Positions 5,205 through 11,048 of a DNA stretch of 11,048 nt are shown here, piece by piece. The notes beneath the pieces are model-generated. The model did no database searches. It had not been told where the DNA came from and was given only the letters and a program-made list of their open reading frames with translations. The DNA is from Elusimicrobiota bacterium (GTDB lineage: Bacteria; CG03; SLGR01; PWQF01), in contig PWOI01000045.1 of assembly GCA_003557485.1 (NCBI GenBank), forward strand, positions 1-11,048, in the 5' to 3' direction. A program made the position numbers and the translations under genes. The first letter of the stretch is position 1, and each line of letters starts with the position of its first letter.

Positions 5205-8070
5205 GTAAAGCGTATCCTGTTATTACCAGAAGCAGCGCAGCAGTAGCCATAAAAACCCTTATGCCCCATACCCATCCGATTGGGCGTATTTTAAAAACCA
5301 CGCTCTGCACTCCCTCTTCCACCCATACACCGCGCTGGCAGTAATTAACACGCAAAATGGGAGCGCGGTTTCCGTTTACATAAACTTCCCATCCGGGATA
5401 CCATATCTCTGTCAGAACCAGTATTGACGGCTCATTTATTTCAACATCTACTTTAATGCGGTTGGGATTAGCCATATTAAGATTAACGATCCGGTTCTTT
5501 TGCTGCAAATTATCAAAGTAATGGTCTTCATCGTAAGCTTCGCCGATATTATCCTCTGCCCGGGAAGGTAAAACTGCTGATGTGCTTACATATACGCCCC
5601 GTCTCAAATTACCCTCAACAAGCTGGTTTAACTGCTCTTCTTCCGAGGCCAGCACTATCCTGTCTGCGGTAAATACCCGGGGGAGCGCGTTATGGTTTGT
5701 ATGAACAAAAAACCCGGAATCACAGGGAAGTTTTACGGAATCGCCTTCCGAAAAAAGTGAGTCAGGCTCTTCATTCAACATATACCTGACTGAAAAATTG
5801 TTAAGAAAAGAAATATTCCTTGGATCCGGAAGGTCGTAATAAATATCCCATCCTATTTCCATATCATATGCGGTTTCAAATGCTTTCTTGAAACGGGCTT
5901 CTATGGGATGCATAGAAAACCCCATTAAAGCAGATTCTCCGGTTATTCTCACATAACTGTCAAAATACGGCATTGAAGTAGCTAACCGCATATCGGACAT
6001 CTTGGTTACCGCCGGAAGTGATTCGGTCATAACCTGGATAGCCTGCTTTTCATGAGGCCATGCGAACCTCTTATGGTCAGGCTCGTCAAAATTACTCTTG
6101 TAAAAGGTCAATGTTCCCAAAATTAAAAACTCTCCCATAGCAATTATGCCCAGCAAATACCCGAATTTTTTAAGGGGTAGGAAATATAACCCTGATATTA
6201 TAACGGCAGAGACCAGCACCCAGTAAATAAGTGAAGATCCCAGCGGCTTCCTCAAATCCTTTAATCTCTCATAAAAATATTGTTTTTCAACTGCAAGTTT
6301 ATCCGTATACTTAAAATAAATAGATGTAACCCCAGACTTTTGACTCCATTTATCCCTGGCGGAGTCATAAAAAAAACTCTTATCCGCATATTTCTGCTCT
6401 TCATATCCCAAGCCGGCATTACCGGACTTTTGACGGAGCCATACAAACTTGCCTGGAGGAATTTCAACATCAAATGTATACCAACCCTCTCCTTCAACAT
6501 AATACTCAGCGGCGAGTTCACTGTCTTCAGGCGAGCCCCGGGAACTCTCTCCAAATCGTATTTCTCCTGAGGAAGCTGAATCAAAAAAAGCACCGATTTT
6601 TTTAAGTTTAAAATCGGGAGAATACCTGCCAAGCGCTTCACCTATAGGATAATAGTTTTCTGCTGCCTTTAAGGGAGGCTCTGACCAGGTTGATTCTCCG
6701 GGATAACAGGCGGGTATCAAACCGGCAGCGCTTATCATAAATACAGCGGCGACATATACCCAGACCCAGGGTTTCAGCTTATCTTTTAATCTAAACAAAA
6801 GTTTTGAACTTATAATGTAATCAAGAGAAACCGGTGCCAATACCGCTACAGCAAAACACTGCAGCACCCTATAGCGGGAAGGAAACGGGAAATTCCTGAC
6901 AAATGGCAGGTTTCCTATAATATACCTGTAAAATGGGGTATGTTTTCCCATGGCGGCCAGGAGCGCAATTATATAAACTCCGCCGAATATGATAACCCAA
7001 CGACGTTTTTCCCGGGCTTTTAAATCGCCCGGAGGCCCCCTTAAGGCCGGGAGAAGGCTCAATAAAACAAGCAGGGATACTGCCATACCCCCACTCATAT
7101 TGGCTTCCCAGTAATATACAAATTGAGGAAGAAGCCTGCGGGTATATTCTCCGGTCACACTTGAAAATAAGTTTGGAATAAAAAGCGTAGCCAAATATGG
7201 CGGGGGCACATTCACCGGATCATGACTTAAAGCCTCTTCTACGGTCAGGTCAAGATGTTTATCCGAGTATCTGCTGCCCTCAATAGAAGAAACAAGATAA
7301 AAACTACTGAGCCCCATGCCTATTGCAGCCATAAGAAACGCTGTGGTCAAGGGGGATTTTATTGCTTTTTTTATTCCTTTATGAGCGCTGTTTAAGACAA
7401 GAAAAATTAATACCGCGCTCCATAGAAACGCGACAAAATGAAAAAAACTTACCTGTCCGGAAATTAAAACGAGTGAAAAAAGAACTCCGCCGGCTATTAT
7501 TTTCCAGAGGCTGAACTTTTTGACGGAAGAAAAGTAAGTTAAAAAAAGCCAGGGAAGCCAGGCATGCAGGGTAACAAACTGAGGCCATACGTGAGCATAC
7601 ATCAGAGCGGGACTGAAAATATATGCAAGTGCTCCAAAATATGCTGGGAACGTGGAGCATCTCAGAGCGCGCTTTAAAAAGAAATAGAACCCGGCGGCGG
7701 CCAAGGCATAATGTGCAAATTGCGGAAGAAGAACGAGAAACCAATAGGAATGTGCAAGGTTTTTAAGATCGGCCAGCATGAAAAAAGGCCAGTTCAGTAT
7801 ATAATATGTGTCCGCATGGTATACAGCGTAAAAGGGACTTGCGCCGCACCATATACTAGGATCCCAGAGAGGAAAAACACCCGCCTGGAGGTTGCGGCTT
7901 AAGAAGTAAAACCTTGGAAAATCTTCACGGAACAGATCATTATGAAAGATTCCCGCAAGTCCTGTCATTGCCGGAAAAAACAAAACTGCTACTACCAATA
8001 TAAGCAGCAGAACCGAAATAATATCCGGGGTTAAAAATTGCTTAGCACTTAATGATTTTTTGTTTCTCAT
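5185..8070 (-). CDS. YfhO-family (GT-C-like) multi-spanning membrane protein, 961 aa
   Basis: This large membrane protein of the YfhO family (putative GT-C glycosyltransferases or glycan-export factors) starts with a TM helix near residues 17-37. The acidic first loop follows (HNDLFREDFPRFYFL, 43-57), then AGVFPLWDPSIWCG (63-76), both typical of this family. About a dozen hydrophobic segments follow. The extreme C-terminus has the family motif WYPGWEVYVNG (890-900) and a final TM helix. A hydrophilic insert of about 150 residues (roughly 455-609) separates the membrane segments and looks beta-rich. I preferred ATG 8070 over TTG 8088 because the TTG lies in sequence that probably derives from an insertion-sequence end; neither has a good Shine-Dalgarno. 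It likely acts on lipid-linked sugars at the outer face of the membrane. The 3' end overlaps the glycosyltransferase gene tail to tail. Confidence 0.85.
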   Translation of the reverse strand: MRNKKSLSAKQFLTPDIISVLLLILVVAVLFFPAMTGLAGIFHNDLFREDFPRFYFLSRNLQAGVFPLWDPSIWCGASPFYAVYHADTYYILNWPFFMLADLKNLAHSYWFLVLLPQFAHYALAAAGFYFFLKRALRCSTFPAYFGALAYIFSPALMYAHVWPQFVTLHAWLPWLFLTYFSSVKKFSLWKIIAGGVLFSLVLISGQVSFFHFVAFLWSAVLIFLVLNSAHKGIKKAIKSPLTTAFLMAAIGMGLSSFYLVSSIEGSRYSDKHLDLTVEEALSHDPVNVPPPYLATLFIPNLFSSVTGEYTRRLLPQFVYYWEANMSGGMAVSLLVLLSLLPALRGPPGDLKAREKRRWVIIFGGVYIIALLAAMGKHTPFYRYIIGNLPFVRNFPFPSRYRVLQCFAVAVLAPVSLDYIISSKLLFRLKDKLKPWVWVYVAAVFMISAAGLIPACYPGESTWSEPPLKAAENYYPIGEALGRYSPDFKLKKIGAFFDSASSGEIRFGESSRGSPEDSELAAEYYVEGEGWYTFDVEIPPGKFVWLRQKSGNAGLGYEEQKYADKSFFYDSARDKWSQKSGVTSIYFKYTDKLAVEKQYFYERLKDLRKPLGSSLIYWVLVSAVIISGLYFLPLKKFGYLLGIIAMGEFLILGTLTFYKSNFDEPDHKRFAWPHEKQAIQVMTESLPAVTKMSDMRLATSMPYFDSYVRITGESALMGFSMHPIEARFKKAFETAYDMEIGWDIYYDLPDPRNISFLNNFSVRYMLNEEPDSLFSEGDSVKLPCDSGFFVHTNHNALPRVFTADRIVLASEEEQLNQLVEGNLRRGVYVSTSAVLPSRAEDNIGEAYDEDHYFDNLQQKNRIVNLNMANPNRIKVDVEINEPSILVLTEIWYPGWEVYVNGNRAPILRVNYCQRGVWVEEGVQSVVFKIRPIGWVWGIRVFMATAALLLVITGYALLKKKAF

Positions 8071-8147
8071 TCTGGTATGTAAAGTCAAAAATGCACACCG
8101 GATTTCTTATTGCCGCAAACCTCTGATTCTTGTATTTGTTATACCTT

Positions 8148-8338
8148 TTAAAAAAGCGTTCGGGGCCATATTCCCAAGACGGCTATACCTTCTATCCGGT
8201 TAAAGTCAATTACAATATACTCCGTAATTACTCTTATCGCTTCATCTCTCGTACGAAACCGTCACCTGACAATATGCCCTGACTTCAATATTCAATAGAA
8301 GCTCTCCAGTATAACGTTATTTTACCGTTGCCTTTCCG
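8148..8338 (-). pseudogene. IS3-family transposase remnant (C-terminal rve region)
   Basis: Read on the minus strand from 8321, one frame gives NNVILESFY, then a TGA (8292-8294), ILKSGHIVR, a second TGA (8262-8264), then RFRTRDEAIRVITEYI and FNRIEGIAVLGIWPRTLF up to TAA 8148-8150. This follows the order and spacing of the end of IS3-family OrfB: DNAVMESFF, a linker (LKTELVYH), then RFRTREEA, I.EYI, YNR, LGY..P..F. RKGN at 8327-8338 (the RKGNCYDNA motif) lies in a different frame, implying a small indel. Only the last 60 or so codons survive; the 5' part of the element is gone, and the stop of the TPR gene abuts it. Sequence from 8147 to about 8080, including a GTGTGCATTTTTGAC run, may be the decayed right end; that part is inference. 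Confidence 0.78.
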
Positions 8339-8348
8339 GAACCTTCTT

Positions 8349-10844
8349 TTATTTTGCCTCTTTCACAAGCTCCTTCAGTTTTTCCGCCATATTCTTTTTA
8401 CCCATGGATTTAAGTTTTTCAGCCTGTTTTAAAAGATTTTCCTTATCATCCAATCCATAATATACCCGCCCAAGATTCAAATAGGCATCCGCAACAAAAG
8501 GAGGGTTGAGTTCAATGGTCCGTTTAAAATTTTCTATGGCTCTTTTAAAATCTCCGAGTTCAGCATAAGAATATGCCAGGTTTATATACCCGTCGGCATA
8601 CTCAGGGTCAATATCCACCGCTTCCTTAAAATACTTTTTTGCTTCCTTAAAACTGCCTTTTTCAAAAAAGATATTACCCAGCCTGGTATACGCATATATA
8701 TATTCAGGAGAAATCTCCAAAACCTCTTTTAGAACCTCAACGGCTTTCTCAGGGTCACCTGCCCGGAGATATGTATCTGCCAACCTAAGGTAAGCATCCT
8801 CCCGGCCGGGAGGGATCTTCGCAGCGGATGAAAAGTAACCTGATGCTTTATAGTAATCCCCCTGCTCAAAGGAACGTTCCCCAAGAATCCTATAGAGATT
8901 GTAACCCGCCCAGGCCTCCACGGCCCCGGCGTAATATTCCAATTTTCTCCCGGAGAAAACGCTCCGGAATACGGCAAGGGTTTTAAAAAGATTTCTCTTA
9001 TTTCCTCGCAGGTATTCAAATTTTTCAATACCCTTTTCTCTCCGATAACTCTTGTATTCTACAAACTGTTCGTAATAATCCCTGTAAAAATCCATCCCCC
9101 ACTCCCCGTACATATCCTGTATAAGCTTCTCTTTTCTTTCGACCAATTCATACTTACCCATCAAATCAAAAACATATATAATTTCAATCATTGAAGTCAG
9201 GTTCTCAGCTTTCGCATACTCGTCAGGTTTTAGCATATAATGCTGTAACTCATTACCCAGATAACCTTTTTCAAGAAACGCCTCAACATTTCTCCTGTTA
9301 TTATTCACATTAAGTACTGTAAACAAAGTATAACTTGCAAATAAAAATAACGTGAGATAAGTAAATATACGCAAGGATTTGTCGCTATTTAAGTCTTTTA
9401 TACCCCAGCAATCAAACTCCGCCTTTTTGATACGAAAAATCAGAAGATAAAACAAGTAACCAAAAACCATAAATAGCGGCAGTGTAAGCCTTAATTTTAT
9501 ATCCAAATCCTTTGCTGAAAAAATCCGGGAGAGATATCTCAGATGGGCGATTCTAAGTGAAATAGGCCAGGGGTTTACGAGATATTCGTAATCTATACCG
9601 GTTATATATTCAACAGTAACCATCAGGTTCCATAGCACGCATATCACAGAAACCAGGATAAGAGCCGTCTTTACCCGTTTGCTCTTGAAGTATGATATAA
9701 GTAAAGCCAGCAAAATAACAAAAACAGTAAACTCCGTAACAAGCACCCTGGGACCGGGGGTTCCCAGCCCCCAGGAAAATCTAAGCGAAGTAACGGTCAT
9801 CTTAACCATCATAAAAGTAGCAAAAAATAATATTACAAGGTCTCTGTTTTTATTTCCTAAACCGTCTCTGTTTTTCCTGATTAGGTTCCATGCCGCCACC
9901 AGAACGCCCAGCATACATAAATAAAGAATCGGAGAGAAATAAAAAAAGCCGCGATAACGGGAAAACATCTGCTCAATAAAATAGCTGTCCTGAAAGTTTA
10001 TAACACCGAACTCCCCCATATAGAGCCTTCCGTATTTTATGTAGTCGTTTATTGTTTTAAAGACTATAGGCGGCAATACCCCAAGAAGGAAAAACACCCC
10101 TTTTTGCCAATCAGCCCGTTTTTGGTACAGCAGCCATAAAAAAATGAGGCCTATGAAAAAGGGTAGAAACCATACGTCAACTTTAACCACCATAGCTATC
10201 CCGAAAAAGATCCCAAACATAAACCAGTGCTCTTTTTCGGCTGCGGTAACATGCCTGAAATACCATATTGAGAGAACCATAAAAAGCAAAGCGATAATGT
10301 TGGCATTGCCGGTTTCTTTAAATGCAAATAAAAAGACAGGAGTCCCGAAAAAAACCGCGATTGAAGCAAAAAAAGCGACAAAATCCGAAAAGAACGAACG
10401 GACTATAATAAAACTCAGTATAAGTGAGATAATTCCGAATATTAACGAACTAAACGAAAGCACGCACTTAGTAAGTTCCTCCGTTGTATAGGAAGAAAAA
10501 AAATCAATTCTTAGCTTGGTGTCTAAAAATTTCAGAGTACTTGCGTATACATAAAAAGGAGCCCACAGAACTGTTCCTCCGTGATTATGCTGCGTAGGAA
10601 GATTAAATGTAGGCGATACACCGTAAGTTCCGTCATGGAATATGTAAGGATAAACTTTTTCGATATAATTTACAGGATTAAGGTCCCGGTCCTCAACAAT
10701 ACTTCGTGTATAAGCATAATAAATAGGCATATCAGGACCTCTGAATTCGGTTTCAAATGAAAGAAAACCGACCAGAAACACAGCAAGAAGAGAAAAATAT
10801 ATAATATTTTCTCCGGAAATAAACCCCGGTTTGTTTTTAAACAT
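8349..10844 (-). CDS. GT-C/GT39-like integral membrane protein with C-terminal TPR array, 831 aa
   Basis: About twelve hydrophobic segments occupy residues 15 to roughly 520. The first loop after TM1 contains RGPDMPIYYAYTRSIVEDRDLN (35-56), matching the acidic first extracytoplasmic loop of GT-C/ArnT-like transferases; Asp38 is the likely key acid. A soluble linker follows, then TPR units starting near 645, with three clear 34-residue repeats at 681-782 (for example AYLRLADTYLRAGDPEKAV) and a partial fifth to the end. GT-C enzymes take sugar from a lipid phosphate, and TPRs mediate protein contacts. The fusion therefore suggests a transferase or assembly scaffold at the cell envelope. The ATG at 10844 is preceded by an AGGGAG Shine-Dalgarno. 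It is first in the minus-strand pair, separated from the YfhO-like gene by the transposase relic. Confidence 0.83.
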   Translation of the reverse strand: MFKNKPGFISGENIIYFSLLAVFLVGFLSFETEFRGPDMPIYYAYTRSIVEDRDLNPVNYIEKVYPYIFHDGTYGVSPTFNLPTQHNHGGTVLWAPFYVYASTLKFLDTKLRIDFFSSYTTEELTKCVLSFSSLIFGIISLILSFIIVRSFFSDFVAFFASIAVFFGTPVFLFAFKETGNANIIALLFMVLSIWYFRHVTAAEKEHWFMFGIFFGIAMVVKVDVWFLPFFIGLIFLWLLYQKRADWQKGVFFLLGVLPPIVFKTINDYIKYGRLYMGEFGVINFQDSYFIEQMFSRYRGFFYFSPILYLCMLGVLVAAWNLIRKNRDGLGNKNRDLVILFFATFMMVKMTVTSLRFSWGLGTPGPRVLVTEFTVFVILLALLISYFKSKRVKTALILVSVICVLWNLMVTVEYITGIDYEYLVNPWPISLRIAHLRYLSRIFSAKDLDIKLRLTLPLFMVFGYLFYLLIFRIKKAEFDCWGIKDLNSDKSLRIFTYLTLFLFASYTLFTVLNVNNNRRNVEAFLEKGYLGNELQHYMLKPDEYAKAENLTSMIEIIYVFDLMGKYELVERKEKLIQDMYGEWGMDFYRDYYEQFVEYKSYRREKGIEKFEYLRGNKRNLFKTLAVFRSVFSGRKLEYYAGAVEAWAGYNLYRILGERSFEQGDYYKASGYFSSAAKIPPGREDAYLRLADTYLRAGDPEKAVEVLKEVLEISPEYIYAYTRLGNIFFEKGSFKEAKKYFKEAVDIDPEYADGYINLAYSYAELGDFKRAIENFKRTIELNPPFVADAYLNLGRVYYGLDDKENLLKQAEKLKSMGKKNMAEKLKELVKEAK

Positions 10845-10917
10845 AATGCTCCCTATACTGCTTTGATATGATTATTCATAGACGTTTTAAGAACACCCTC
10901 AAAACTCATAATCAGAA

Positions 10918-10946
10918 AAACTAACGATACGTTTTGGTTGTGTCAA
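10918..10946 (-). promoter_or_regulatory. possible sigma-70-type promoter for the GT-C/TPR gene
   Basis: On the minus strand a perfect -35 hexamer TTGACA (10946-10941) is followed after 17 bases by TAGTTT (10923-10918). That hexamer keeps the three most conserved -10 positions (T1, A2, T6). Transcription would begin roughly 65 nt before the ATG at 10844. The middle of the -10 box is poor, so the assignment is tentative. Confidence 0.33.
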
Positions 10947-10968
10947 GATTTTTCTGTAATTTAGCCAT
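10921..10968 (-). CDS. candidate very short ORF, 15 aa
   Basis: An ATG at 10968 (minus strand) follows a good Shine-Dalgarno-like run (AAAAGGGAAG) and encodes MAKLQKNLDTTKTYR before a TAG at 10921-10923. It begins 10 nt after the stop of the partial upstream frame ending at 10979, as a second operon gene would. It ends so quickly that it may be the start of a decayed gene or mere chance. It overlaps the proposed promoter of the GT-C/TPR gene, so the two calls compete. Confidence 0.15.
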   Translation of the reverse strand: MAKLQKNLDTTKTYR

Positions 10969-10978
10969 GCTTCCCTTT

Positions 10979-11047
10979 TCAGACTATTGCCATTTCTTTT
11001 AGAAACGGCAATTCAATTCCTTCTTCCTTTACGCTCTTCCCGTCTTC
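10979..11047 (-). CDS. possible C-terminal 22 residues of a gene entering from the right edge
   Basis: The minus-strand frame is open from the window edge to a TGA at 10979-10981, giving a plausible hydrophilic protein end (EDGKSVKEEGIELPFLKEMAIV split as EDGKSVKEEG and IELPFLKEMAIV). The other two minus frames stop sooner. One plus-strand frame is also open across the same bases, so the strand is not certain. No family can be named. A perfect 12-bp stem (with one G-U pair) lies inside this tail at 10986-11012. Confidence 0.3.
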   Translation of the reverse strand, partial: EDGKSVKEEGIELPFLKEMAIV

Positions 11048-11048
11048 T

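Noticed and set aside
6261-6641. Open frames of about 100-126 codons on both strands inside the YfhO-like gene
   Set aside because: They overlap the strongly supported membrane-protein frame and show no domain of their own.
8071-8088. TTG start for the YfhO-like protein, adding six residues
   Set aside because: It has no Shine-Dalgarno and falls in sequence that appears to derive from the insertion-sequence end; ATG 8070 is the simpler choice.

Overview
The window looks like a bacterial chromosome segment devoted to surface-polysaccharide or glycoconjugate synthesis. It is moderately AT-rich, with Shine-Dalgarno sequences before several genes and tightly packed operons. The mix of a split transketolase, a YfhO-type membrane protein and a GT-C/TPR fusion would fit an uncultured Gram-negative-type lineage such as Omnitrophota or a relative. 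That placement is a low-confidence inference, because no marker gene is present.

Layout. Positions 3-137 (+) hold the last 44 codons of an unidentified gene. Positions 138-668 carry no convincing gene, only a candidate 25-residue ORF and some very short frames. Positions 669-5204 (+) hold six tightly packed genes: a SAM-dependent methyltransferase, the TPP-binding half of a transketolase, its pyrimidine-domain half (which lacks the usual third domain), a radical SAM protein with a reduced SPASM-like tail, an RmlD-like NAD(P)-dependent reductase and a family 2 glycosyltransferase. The genes overlap or abut (ATGA, TAATG and 2-nt junctions), so they probably form one operon.

Positions 5185-10844 (-) hold two large membrane proteins converging on that operon. 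Transcribed first is an 831-residue GT-C-like protein with a C-terminal TPR array (8349-10844). Second is a 961-residue YfhO-family protein (5185-8070) whose 3' end overlaps the glycosyltransferase gene by 20 bp. Between them, at 8148-8338, lies a decayed remnant of an IS3-family transposase with two in-frame stops and an apparent frameshift. Positions 10979-11047 (-) may be the tail of another gene.

Working model (inference): the plus-strand operon makes and transfers an unusual, possibly methylated or branched sugar-derived unit. The two GT-C-type membrane proteins would act on lipid-linked sugars at the extracytoplasmic face of the membrane. The most distinctive point is the pairing of a minimal two-domain split transketolase with a radical SAM enzyme and an RmlD-like reductase, which does not match any sugar pathway I can name.
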